A model generated the notes under the pieces. The model had not been told where the DNA came from. It saw only the letters and a list, made by a program, of their open reading frames with translations, and searched no databases. A program made the position numbers and the translations under genes. A DNA stretch of 9,704 bases from Euryarchaeota archaeon UBA82 (lineage in GTDB: Archaea > Thermoplasmatota > Poseidoniia > Poseidoniales > Poseidoniaceae), in contig DAKQ01000141.1 of the NCBI GenBank assembly GCA_002496635.1, positions 1-9,704 of the forward strand. Direction: 5' to 3'. Numbering within the stretch: the stretch's first letter is position 1; every line of letters starts with the position of its first letter. Of this stretch, positions 1 to 6,824 are shown one piece after another.

Positions 1-933
1 CATTATTTTCAACATTTCAATGCTGGTCAATTGAAGCAAATGGCAGTTTCTTTGAAACAACACATCGACAATGGTGGAAAATTGTTCATCACCCTTGCAG
101 GGGCCATGAGCACAGCAGGTATTGGCCAAGTATTGGCTCCATTGATTCGGAAAGGATACGTTGCTGGAATTTCATGCACAGGCGCGAATTTGGAGGAAGA
201 TGTTTTCAGAATGGTCGCCTTACCGCATTATGAACAAATCAAAGACTGGAGAAACCTTTCACTTGAAGATGAAAAAGCGCTACTGGATAAAAAAATGAAT
301 CGAGTAACAGATGTCTGTATTCCAGAGGATGTCGCAATTCGTTCCATTGAACAACATCTCATGAAGCGGTGGTCGAGTGCTTCAGCCCATCAAGAACGCC
401 ATTTACCTCATGCGTACTTTTACGATCTTTTACGTTCATCTGATCTTGATGCTTCAATTCAAGGAGATAAAACAGCATCTTGGCTCTTAGCAGCAGCAGA
501 GGTTGATTTACCGCTTTTTGTACCTGGCTGGGAAGATTCCACCATAGGAAACATCTTCGCTGCACGTTGTCTTGAAGAAGCAATTTCTGCGGATTGCGTG
601 CTCTCTGGAATCCATTACATGATGGAGTTAGCACCGTGGTATGAGCATCAAGATGTCTCTTTGGCCTTTCTTCAAATTGGTGGTGGTATCGCTGGCGATT
701 TCCCAATATGCGTTGTACCGCTTCTCAATCAAGATATGGAAAAAGATGTACCTCTGTGGTCCTGGTTTGGCCAAATTAGCGAATCAACTCCATCGTATGG
801 TGGCTATTCAGGGGCGCCTCCAAATGAAAAAATCACATGGGGGAAGATCGATGTCGATACGCCCACATTTGTCGTTGAAAGCGATGCAACCATCGTGACT
901 CCGCTGCTGTTTGCATACCTTCTTGACCTTTAA
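1..933 (+). CDS. Deoxyhypusine synthase-family protein, 'DHS-like' clade (5' end outside window)
   Basis: The frame is open from base 1, so the gene begins before the window; 310 residues are visible. A TTG at 31 could start it, but the ten residues before it (HYFQHFNAGQ) look like family sequence, so I read the gene as truncated by the window edge. Seen: an NAD-site-like segment SCTGANLEEDVF (bases 172-207), GGGIAGDFPICVVP (near 681-720), and NEKITWGKI near the C-terminus with the lysine at bases 844-846 matching the DHS active-site lysine. DHS enzymes transfer the aminobutyl group of spermidine to a lysine of aIF5A using NAD. The forms VPGWEDSTIGN and GGGIAGDFPICVVP resemble bacterial DHS-like proteins more than canonical archaeal enzymes, so the product could instead be a homospermidine synthase-type or other polyamine enzyme. 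The family is secure; the substrate is not. Confidence 0.87.
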   Translation, partial: HYFQHFNAGQLKQMAVSLKQHIDNGGKLFITLAGAMSTAGIGQVLAPLIRKGYVAGISCTGANLEEDVFRMVALPHYEQIKDWRNLSLEDEKALLDKKMNRVTDVCIPEDVAIRSIEQHLMKRWSSASAHQERHLPHAYFYDLLRSSDLDASIQGDKTASWLLAAAEVDLPLFVPGWEDSTIGNIFAARCLEEAISADCVLSGIHYMMELAPWYEHQDVSLAFLQIGGGIAGDFPICVVPLLNQDMEKDVPLWSWFGQISESTPSYGGYSGAPPNEKITWGKIDVDTPTFVVESDATIVTPLLFAYLLDL

Positions 934-936
934 AAT
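929..936 (+). promoter_or_regulatory. Possible TATA box for the surface-protein gene
   Basis: TTTAAAAT overlaps the stop codon of the DHS-like gene (931-933). A start of transcription about 25 bases on would fall near 957, just ahead of the purine-rich GAGAGGAG at 963-970. No experimental support; AT-rich octamers are common at this GC content. Confidence 0.3.
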
Positions 937-977
937 CGAGAAGCAAAAGAGCAACACACTTAGAGAGGAGTGTACGC

Positions 978-998
978 ATGAGGTACACATGGGATTGA
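978..998 (+). other. Six-codon leader ORF overlapping the next gene's start
   Basis: GAGAGGAG (963-970) lies 7 bases before an ATG at 978 that opens a six-codon frame (MRYTWD) ending at TGA 996-998. This frame overlaps the ATG at 989 of the surface-protein gene in a different phase. It has a better-looking ribosome binding site than the long gene. It may be a translational-coupling leader, or the purine run may simply serve the downstream ATG at an unusually long distance. No protein function is claimed. Confidence 0.3.
980..984 (+). promoter_or_regulatory. Shine-Dalgarno-like GAGGT choosing the ATG at 989
   Basis: GAGGT ends 4 bases before the ATG at 989. It supports that start over the TTG at 911, which would add 26 charged residues in front of an otherwise normal signal peptide. 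Confidence 0.5.
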
Positions 999-3900
999 AT
1001 CGTGCCGCCACCATCACACTTCTTCTTCTCCTCACTCCATTGACGTATCTCGCATCAGCCGAAGACGTTCCAAGTGTGGTAATCACCACGGATTGGACAA
1101 GTTCCTCGTCTCTTTCAAATGAGCATGCCTATGTTTTAACCTTTGGTGATTCGTCATCCCATGATTATGACGTATCTGTATCGCACGTGCGTGCAGGCGT
1201 TGATTTAACTCCATCAGTTCAAACCACTTTTCTCGATCAAACCTCAACATTAACAGCTCGAATTGTCCTCGATTCAGTCGTAGCATGGAACGATACAATC
1301 ACAGTTTCAGTAACCATCAATGGACATGATGGCGTTGCATTATCGACTCCGGTGAATGAACAACGCACCTTTGTTGTAGGTTCCTGGAACCAACCGATGG
1401 CAGATCACGAAGTTACAACCACCTCATCATGGTCACTTCAACAAAATTATCAAACAGATGAAGGAAACCAAACATTCGTTCTATTGTTTGAAGGCAATGG
1501 ATGGCAACAACGAATAAACGAGGTGCTCGAGTCTTATGAACTTGGAAATGGGACACTCCAAACAACCGAAACGACCGATAATTCTACAACGATATTAGAT
1601 TTAGATTTCGAATCATTCTGGAAAAATGAAACCGTTGTATCTGGCGCCCTAACCTCACAGGTTATCGAGGCTCGTGGGAGTGGAGGTATTCTTCTTCAAA
1701 CCAATGATGATGGCGTCATTTCAACCATCAATGCAACAGTGGTTGACGCTCTTCTTAACCGTTCAAATTTCGATAACATCGTTTCAGAACGTCTTCGTCT
1801 TGAAGCATTTGGAACATTGATGATCGAGGGCGAAGATGGAGATGGAAATTTTGACGTCAATGGCGACATCAGCCTTTTGCTTCTTGAAACCAATGATATT
1901 GACGGTGTCCGTGTGCTGCAACACACTCAGATTGAAGCAACAGCTGACTTCGTTGTTGTCGATGAAGGAAACCGCTTGGATCTCGACCTCAACCAATTTG
2001 AAACCGTAGAACGGTGGGAAAACGGTGTCCGCGTTGAACATCTTGAACATCTACGCGGAGATGGTACGTTTGGATTTGAGGATCAAGATGAAAACGCAAC
2101 AATGATCGTAAATGGTTCGGTCTACAACTTCAATACAAAAGTGGTTGATGGAATTACCTATATTGACGATTTACATGTTGATGGAACACTTTCAGGAGAT
2201 GTTCAAGGGACGTTTGGTGTTGTTCAAACAATTGAGCAAACAGGTACACAAATGAACCACACAATGGTACTTCATGATGTCAATGTCATTCACAATGAAG
2301 CCTGGTTTAACGTTACAGGCATAGGTGGTAGTAACTTCTTTGGTGGTTCTGGAGCAGGTGCATATTACAACGATTCCTATATTTATCAAGCCACTAATTC
2401 AGATTGGGAAAACCGAACAGTTCGTCTCGTATGGACTGAGACAGGCCCAGACCCATCCAGTGGAGATGAACGTCCTGAACGCAGTCCAATTGAAACAGAC
2501 CCAACACCTCCTGAAGCAGAAAATGCCCTTGGAAACATCTCAGTTGGACGAGAAGCAGGCTTAGCCCCGATTCCAATTCATTCAGGAGATGTCGTGCGTT
2601 TACTCGAGCAAGACGGAATTGCTCTCACCATTACTGCAGGTAATGAAGCGATTGAACCAAGAGATGCAAAGAATCTCAGTGTGATTCAATGGACTGGTGT
2701 TTACAGTGATGGTGTATCAGGAACTGCTTCAGGCTCAATTGTCCACCAAGGGCCACTTTCTGGCCTCCTTGCAAGCACTTCACGATCATTCGAAATCGCT
2801 TTTGGAGAAGATGATGAAATTGCTTTCCTTAACGAATCTCAGGCAGTTGACGTCATCATCTCTCCAAGTATTGTATCTGCTGATGATAATTCAGCTCCAG
2901 TTGTGGTTGACTTATCTCTTTCAGAAGGGTTAGTGTTTGGGGAAGGAGCCTCACCAGCACATCTTGTAGCAACCATCGATGATGAGGACTGGAATGTTGC
3001 AACGGTGACTGTCGATCTCTCTTCGCTTGGGCTTGGAATTGTTAGCATGAACGATCGGGGTCTTGATGGAGATCAAACAATCGGAGATAACAAATGGACA
3101 ACGATGCTATCTGTTAGCGGTTTGGAAGTTGGTGAGATAAACATCAGCGCCCAAGCAACGGATGAATGGTTCGAAAGCGATGTACTTTCGACGACCATCA
3201 CGGTTGAAAACCAAGCGCCACGAATACTTAGCGCCACAATTTCACCGAACGAAGTCATCCGTGGCGGAGCCACAATGATGACAATTGATGCGCTTGATTA
3301 CCATGGCATAGCGTCTATTGCTGTTGACTTGACCGTTTATGGCGGAGAAGAAATCGCTTGCCAAAAGATGGAACTTTGGATGTGTGAATTGGTTCTACCT
3401 TACGGGATGGCGCCTGGTGTCCGTTCCATTAGCGTGAGACTAATCGATAACCTCGGGGCGACAATTCTTGTAACTAAAACACAGGCTTCAGAGCATCATT
3501 TCCAACCAAGTTCGACCGATATGGATTTGGCACTTACGATCAAAAACACGCCTCCGACGCTTACCATGGTTACGATCGATGCTCTTCTAAGAGAGGATTT
3601 GAACACTGAACAAGCTATTGAAATAAGAGTTGAAGATACGGATGGGATTCTTCTTGTTCGAGCAGATTTAGGAATTCTCAAACCGATCAGCCAAACTCAG
3701 ACATGGGTCACATTGTACGATAACGGCCAAGGTCTTGACCGTGTTGGAGGCGATGGGATCTATACAGCCACAGCGTCTGTAAGGTCATCAACGCCACTAA
3801 GTCCCCATGAAATTAAGATACAGGCTTCTGATTCATATGGCGACGCAACGCAACCAACTTCGTTTTATGTGATTGTAGAAGAATCTTCTGAAGAGGATCT

Positions 3901-4039
3901 GCTTGGAGGTGGTGATGGGCTTTCAATCACCCTTATCGCCATAATTGTGGCGATTGGAGCACTCGCTGCTGCCGCATTTGTGATGCTTCGTCAACGCAAT
4001 CCTCCAAAGGAAGGTTCAGATAGATTCGGGTTCCAATAA
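989..4039 (+). CDS. Large secreted, membrane-anchored Ig-like surface protein (1016 aa)
   Basis: I do not recognise a named family. Residues 1-24 form a signal peptide (short basic start, LLLLL core, probable cleavage after ASA). Residues 978-1000 form one hydrophobic helix, followed by a 16-residue tail with several basic residues, so nearly the whole protein should lie outside the cell. An Ig-like beta region occupies roughly 25-130. A beta-rich region with repeated 'DG(V/I)' units follows at about 305-430. A proline/acid linker (about 490-520) leads to cadherin- or Ig-like domains from about 640 to 965. Two 'D-x-G...GD..GD..(W/Y)T' motifs (about 687-707 and 911-930) mark similar domains. 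Seventeen N-x-S/T sequons are present, all before about residue 720, which fits an N-glycosylated envelope protein. The start at 989 is chosen for the signal peptide and GAGGT. No catalytic motif was seen; an adhesive or structural role is inference. Confidence 0.88.
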   Translation: MGLNRAATITLLLLLTPLTYLASAEDVPSVVITTDWTSSSSLSNEHAYVLTFGDSSSHDYDVSVSHVRAGVDLTPSVQTTFLDQTSTLTARIVLDSVVAWNDTITVSVTINGHDGVALSTPVNEQRTFVVGSWNQPMADHEVTTTSSWSLQQNYQTDEGNQTFVLLFEGNGWQQRINEVLESYELGNGTLQTTETTDNSTTILDLDFESFWKNETVVSGALTSQVIEARGSGGILLQTNDDGVISTINATVVDALLNRSNFDNIVSERLRLEAFGTLMIEGEDGDGNFDVNGDISLLLLETNDIDGVRVLQHTQIEATADFVVVDEGNRLDLDLNQFETVERWENGVRVEHLEHLRGDGTFGFEDQDENATMIVNGSVYNFNTKVVDGITYIDDLHVDGTLSGDVQGTFGVVQTIEQTGTQMNHTMVLHDVNVIHNEAWFNVTGIGGSNFFGGSGAGAYYNDSYIYQATNSDWENRTVRLVWTETGPDPSSGDERPERSPIETDPTPPEAENALGNISVGREAGLAPIPIHSGDVVRLLEQDGIALTITAGNEAIEPRDAKNLSVIQWTGVYSDGVSGTASGSIVHQGPLSGLLASTSRSFEIAFGEDDEIAFLNESQAVDVIISPSIVSADDNSAPVVVDLSLSEGLVFGEGASPAHLVATIDDEDWNVATVTVDLSSLGLGIVSMNDRGLDGDQTIGDNKWTTMLSVSGLEVGEINISAQATDEWFESDVLSTTITVENQAPRILSATISPNEVIRGGATMMTIDALDYHGIASIAVDLTVYGGEEIACQKMELWMCELVLPYGMAPGVRSISVRLIDNLGATILVTKTQASEHHFQPSSTDMDLALTIKNTPPTLTMVTIDALLREDLNTEQAIEIRVEDTDGILLVRADLGILKPISQTQTWVTLYDNGQGLDRVGGDGIYTATASVRSSTPLSPHEIKIQASDSYGDATQPTSFYVIVEESSEEDLLGGGDGLSITLIAIIVAIGALAAAAFVMLRQRNPPKEGSDRFGFQ

Positions 4040-4053
4040 TCACTGGATTATTG
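4034..4053 (+). other. 8-bp perfect hairpin across the surface-protein stop codon
   Basis: CAATAATC (4034-4041) pairs exactly with GATTATTG (4046-4053) around a four-base ACTG loop; the TAA stop (4037-4039) is inside the left arm. It is AT-rich and has no following T-run, so it is not a standard intrinsic terminator. It could protect or define the mRNA 3' end, or be chance. Confidence 0.35.
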
Positions 4054-4078
4054 AAGCATCAGATTCCGCCGACAATCG

Positions 4079-4084
4079 TTTATA
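4079..4084 (+). promoter_or_regulatory. TATA box of the tRNA-Gly gene
   Basis: TTTATA is the only strong archaeal TATA-like hexamer ahead of the tRNA. Transcription starting about 25 bases downstream would begin near 4107, about six bases before the mature tRNA 5' end at 4113. This short leader suits an RNase P-processed archaeal tRNA. Confidence 0.6.
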
Positions 4085-4112
4085 CCTCTGCTTAGTGGGT
4101 TGGTTACTGCCT

Positions 4113-4187
4113 GCGAGCGTAGTGTAGTGGTTATCACCGAGCGTTGCCAACGCTTGAACCCGGGTTCGAGTCCCGGCGCTCGCACCA
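4113..4187 (+). tRNA. tRNA-Gly(GCC): tRNA-Gly, anticodon GCC, with encoded CCA
   Basis: Full cloverleaf seen. The acceptor stem GCGAGCG (4113-4119) pairs with CGCTCGC (4177-4183), with discriminator A at 4184 and CCA encoded at 4185-4187. The D arm spans about 4122-4137. The anticodon stem GAGCG (4139-4143) pairs with CGCTT (4151-4155), including one G-U. The loop TTGCCAA (4144-4150) has anticodon GCC at 4146-4148. The T arm is CCGGG-TTCGAGT-CCCGG. There is no intron. GCC decodes GGC and GGU glycine codons. Confidence 0.97.
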
Positions 4188-4235
4188 AAATCAGATTGAA
4201 CATATTTTACATAGTTGTGGTTCGTTAGGATAATC

Positions 4236-4556
4236 ATGTCAGAACCTCGTGTCGTATTCGTGGGCAAGAAACCATCCTATGCTTATGTCAAGGCTGTAGT
4301 CATGGCCATGGATGAAGGGCATCGCCACATCAAACTGCAAGCCCGCGGTTCAGCAATTAGTCGAGCTGTTGATGTTGCAGAAATATGTCGTAGAAGGCAT
4401 GGCATCACAGCATCTCGGCTCCCGCTATCGATTACAATTGATTCAATCGAAACATCCTCTGTTGAATTAAAAGGCGACGATGACCGTATGAAAACCGTTA
4501 GCAGTATTGCGATTGATATTATCGGCGAAGGCGATATGGTCGATGAAGAAGAGTAA
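4236..4556 (+). CDS. alba: Alba DNA/RNA-binding chromatin protein (106 aa)
   Basis: Alba is a small dimeric archaeal chromatin protein that coats DNA and binds RNA. Seen: the N-terminal VFVGKKPSYAYVKAV, with the KKP pair matching the lysines that contact DNA and are acetylated in Sulfolobus Alba, then IKLQARGSAISRAVDVAEI, the family's most conserved stretch. After it comes SIETSSVELKGDDDRMKTVSSIAIDI, which aligns with the Alba C-terminal strands, and finally a short acidic tail ending in DEEE. Length is close to the family's usual 90-100 residues. The ATG at 4236 has AGGA (4227-4230) five bases upstream. An AT-rich TATA-like ATATTTTA at 4202-4209 would start transcription near 4231, giving an almost leaderless message, so the two signals are partly in conflict. 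A TTG at 4215 would add a hydrophobic heptapeptide and is rejected. The gene lies 48 bases after the tRNA on the same strand. Confidence 0.93.
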   Translation: MSEPRVVFVGKKPSYAYVKAVVMAMDEGHRHIKLQARGSAISRAVDVAEICRRRHGITASRLPLSITIDSIETSSVELKGDDDRMKTVSSIAIDIIGEGDMVDEEE

Positions 4557-4916
4557 TCATTCAAGCAATTTCAAACGCCTTTCTATCTCTGCTGCAGTCT
4601 GTTCAAAGACTGAAAGCGATTGTCCAATAGGGTCATCCAACCCCCAATCCTGATCAATTCTCATTACAGGGCACGATACGCCACAACCCATCGAAATGAC
4701 CATGTCAAAATCTTCTGCTTTGAACAAATCTACTGATTTTGGCTTGAGCATACTGGTATCAATTCCTTTAGATGCAAGAATGGTTAGTGCATGGGCAGAA
4801 ACTTGATTCGCAGGATGTGTTCCTGCACTCGCAGCTTCATGGCCGAGATGTTGAGCAATACCTTCAGCCATTTGTGAACGACATGAATTCCCAACGCAGA
4901 CGAACAAGAGGCGCAT
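4557..4916 (-). CDS. ArsC / low-molecular-weight phosphatase-family protein (119 aa)
   Basis: The fold is that of low-molecular-weight tyrosine phosphatases and thioredoxin/thiol-coupled arsenate reductases. Seen: the P-loop CVGNSCR (C7-x5-R13) right after the first strand, and MGCGVSCP with C78 and C82 where ArsC enzymes carry their resolving cysteines. DDP at 94-96 holds the expected general-acid aspartate. The C-terminal AAEIERRLKLL helix is typical of ArsC. The extra cysteines favour arsenate reductase over phosphatase. No arsR, arsB/acr3 or thioredoxin gene is visible nearby, so the arsenic role is not supported by context. The start ATG (4914-4916) directly precedes the family's N-terminal strand; the upstream GAAAG is a weak ribosome site. 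The gene is divergent from the membrane-protein gene at 4994 across 77 bases, and convergent with Alba with no bases between the stops. Confidence 0.87.
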   Translation of the reverse strand: MRLLFVCVGNSCRSQMAEGIAQHLGHEAASAGTHPANQVSAHALTILASKGIDTSMLKPKSVDLFKAEDFDMVISMGCGVSCPVMRIDQDWGLDDPIGQSLSVFEQTAAEIERRLKLLE

Positions 4917-4993
4917 GTTCTTTCAAATTGACCATCAGCCTTGAAGTCTTCTCAATAGTGAGGCTCTTGAACTTCGGCATTGTAGTGTGAACC

Positions 4994-5356
4994 ATGCAGC
5001 CAGAGGTTCGCCGAACGGTTCTTTATTCGGCTGTGATCTTTACGACACTCTTCATCGCTCATATTATCGCTGCAGCCAAAGACGCAGATCTTCTGTTTCG
5101 AATTATAGCGATGATGATTACGATACAAACATTCTTCCTTGGCGGGACGTTTTTGCTCTTCCTCATCGATTCAACCCAATCTATTCGCAGAGATGCTTTT
5201 CATATTGGTTCATTCATCTCTCTTCCGCTTTCTATTGGATTGGGGTGGGCATATGCTGGCATGCAATGGAGTTGGATGATTCTGATGTTTCCACTCATTG
5301 CAATAGGGATGCATCTGTTCCTTCGATACGGTCTACAAAGCAAAAGCGTGATTTGA
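4994..5356 (+). CDS. Unrecognised four-helix membrane protein (120 aa)
   Basis: No family recognised. Four hydrophobic segments lie at about residues 9-28, 33-58, 68-89 and 91-114, with a short N-terminus (MQPEVRR) and a basic tail. The loop DSTQSIRRD (59-67) joins helices 2 and 3, giving a plausible four-helix bundle with both ends on the same side. No cysteine and no obvious metal or catalytic motif is present. The start is well fixed: an in-frame TGA (4988-4990) sits two codons before the ATG at 4994. No Shine-Dalgarno sequence precedes it. It is the first gene of a tight same-strand run and ends 25 bases before the Mrp ATPase, so co-transcription with mrp is likely. A longer overlapping frame in another phase (4987-5496) is rejected because its composition is not protein-like. 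Confidence 0.72.
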   Translation: MQPEVRRTVLYSAVIFTTLFIAHIIAAAKDADLLFRIIAMMITIQTFFLGGTFLLFLIDSTQSIRRDAFHIGSFISLPLSIGLGWAYAGMQWSWMILMFPLIAIGMHLFLRYGLQSKSVI

Positions 5357-5381
5357 AAAAGCCCACCCATCTGCTAAGACT

Positions 5382-6398
5382 ATGTCGGATTCCCCCGTGT
5401 CAATGCATACTCCTGGAAACGAACCTTCCGGAGAAGGCACAAACGCTCCAGACCCTGCACAACAGAAGCAAATGGAACAGGCTTATGCTCAAATGAAGCG
5501 AAAGATGTCAATGGCTGAAATTGGTAGGAAAATTAAGCATAAAATCATGGTTCTTTCTGGAAAAGGCGGTGTTGGAAAGTCAACTGTCTCAACTGGACTT
5601 GCAGTTGCTTTGGCACAACAAGGCCACAAAGTAGGAATCCTCGACATCGATATTACAGGTCCAAACGTCCCGAAAATGATGGGGCTTGACGGTCGAAAAC
5701 TCCACGTTGAAGGCGGGCGTATCCACCCTGCTCAAGGGCATCTTGGGGTCAAAGTCATCTCCATGGCATTCCTTCTCGAAGATGAGGATACACCTGTTGT
5801 TTGGAGAGGTCCGATAAAACTCGGAGCAATTCAACAATTTATCGGTGATGTCGAATGGGGAGAACTGGATTATCTGATCATTGACTTCCCACCAGGCACC
5901 TCTGATGAACCATTGACTGTAGCGCAATCACTTCCGGATATCGATGGAATGGTAATCGTCACGACGCCTCAAGATGTCGCTCTACTTGACAGCAGAAAAT
6001 CAATTTCATTTGCTTCATCTCTGAAAGTTCCTGTGTTGGGAGTTGTTGAGAACATGAGCGGATATACAATCCACGGCAAAGGAACTCCTGGCTCCACAGT
6101 TGAAATTGCTGCACCGGCGGGGCGAACTCTCAGTGCAACATGCGATGGTGAAGGAAAATTCAACATAACACTCGATATTTTCAAAGAAGGTGGCGGACGT
6201 TCAACTGCAGAGGAATTCGGTGTACCTTTCTTAGGTGCTCTTCCGTTTGACCCTGGATTCGTCCGAGGTGGAGATGATGGTGTACATCGTATCGTTAGTG
6301 AGCCAGAAGGAGCTTCAGCGATTGCATTTTCTAAAGTCGTCTCCTCAATTCAATCACAATTGGCGAACAGTTCATCGTCGAGTTTGGAAATTATTTGA
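5382..6398 (+). CDS. mrp: Mrp/Nbp35/ApbC-type P-loop ATPase lacking the Fe-S CxxC (338 aa)
   Basis: Mrp/ApbC/Nbp35 proteins are MinD-like dimeric ATPases that hold and deliver [4Fe-4S] clusters. Seen: a polar, probably disordered N-terminus (1-48), then the deviant Walker [11 protein letters not shown] (59-68), [15 protein letters not shown] (88-102), the WRGP motif (141-144), Walker [14 protein letters not shown] (164-176), [11 protein letters not shown] (193-203) and GVVENMSG (220-227). The C-terminus [13 protein letters not shown] is typical. Unusual: just after ENMSG the family has CxxC, but here about 45 residues of different sequence (228-272) precede the usual EGGGR. C254 is the only cysteine in the protein. 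There is no DUF59 domain and no Nbp35 N-terminal cysteine cluster. The ATG at 5382 has no Shine-Dalgarno; M8 is a possible alternative. It follows the membrane-protein gene by 25 bases and precedes the DUF971 gene by 9. ATPase activity is probable; Fe-S carriage by the usual route is doubtful. Confidence 0.94.
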   Translation: MSDSPVSMHTPGNEPSGEGTNAPDPAQQKQMEQAYAQMKRKMSMAEIGRKIKHKIMVLSGKGGVGKSTVSTGLAVALAQQGHKVGILDIDITGPNVPKMMGLDGRKLHVEGGRIHPAQGHLGVKVISMAFLLEDEDTPVVWRGPIKLGAIQQFIGDVEWGELDYLIIDFPPGTSDEPLTVAQSLPDIDGMVIVTTPQDVALLDSRKSISFASSLKVPVLGVVENMSGYTIHGKGTPGSTVEIAAPAGRTLSATCDGEGKFNITLDIFKEGGGRSTAEEFGVPFLGALPFDPGFVRGGDDGVHRIVSEPEGASAIAFSKVVSSIQSQLANSSSSSLEII

Positions 6399-6407
6399 TG
6401 TGATACA

Positions 6408-6761
6408 ATGGCAGAAGAAATTCTCGAATTGCGCAAACTTGAGCGTAGAGAAACAGATATGGAACTCACCTATGAAGACGGGACCTCATTTGTTGTAACT
6501 TATGATGATCTTCGCCACGCTTGTCCTTGTGCAAAATGCTCTCCTTTACGTAACGAAGATGATACAAGTATGCAATTACGTCGTACAGTTGAAGCACACC
6601 CTAAGGAAAAACCAACGGTTCAAACTGTAGGGAATTATGCTCTGTCGTTCGAATGGGCTACTGGATGTTCAAGTGGTATCTACCGATTTGAGAGAATATG
6701 GGACTTGGCACATCGAAATGATCCTGATCGTGGACGCCCTTATGTTCACGGAGCATGGTGA
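6408..6761 (+). CDS. DUF971 (GBBH-like N-terminal domain) protein, four-cysteine metal site (117 aa)
   Basis: DUF971 is a small zinc-type domain found at the N-terminus of gamma-butyrobetaine hydroxylase, alone in bacteria, and at the C-terminus of the plant Fe-S factor HCF101. Seen: LRHACPCAKCSP with C39, C41 and C44 (the CxCxxC ligands), VGNYALSFEWATGCSSGIY with C87, and RFERIWDLA. In gamma-butyrobetaine hydroxylase the fourth zinc ligand is a histidine in the segment equivalent to C87, so this protein would have an all-cysteine site. The whole protein is one such domain. The ATG at 6408 is 9 bases after the Mrp stop with no clear Shine-Dalgarno, so translation may be coupled to mrp. The gene pairing suggests a partner of the ATPase. 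A metal other than zinc, or an Fe-S cluster, is possible but not shown. Confidence 0.91.
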   Translation: MAEEILELRKLERRETDMELTYEDGTSFVVTYDDLRHACPCAKCSPLRNEDDTSMQLRRTVEAHPKEKPTVQTVGNYALSFEWATGCSSGIYRFERIWDLAHRNDPDRGRPYVHGAW

Positions 6762-6824
6762 TTTGCCTTTTCTAGGCGTTTAGCAGGTGCAGGTTTCTTG
6801 AATGCAAGGCTGCAGCACATGAAC

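Noticed and set aside
359..898. Frames on both strands inside the DHS-like gene
   Set aside because: The DHS-family frame is conserved throughout, so these are coincidental.
1083..3681. Several 60-90 codon minus-strand frames inside the surface-protein gene
   Set aside because: They are reverse-strand shadows of a single long, signal-peptide-bearing frame; none has a ribosome site or recognisable motif.
4113..4187. tRNA-Gly as an integration (att) site
   Set aside because: No integrase, no second copy of the tRNA 3' end and no change of gene style was seen on either side.
4040..4267. 75-codon minus-strand frame across the tRNA region
   Set aside because: It is antisense to the tRNA-Gly and the start of alba; its 'AGTRTRV' stretch is the usual artefact of translating a tRNA backwards.
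4917..4993. Short inverted sequences such as CTCA-ATAG-TGAG in the divergent region upstream of the ArsC-like gene
   Set aside because: Arms of only four bases are expected by chance; no convincing TATA box could be placed here for either gene.
4987..5496. 169-codon plus-strand frame overlapping the membrane protein and mrp
   Set aside because: Rich in Ser, Arg, His, Cys and Trp with no domain-like stretch; it runs out of phase through a clear four-helix membrane protein and into the well-conserved Mrp.
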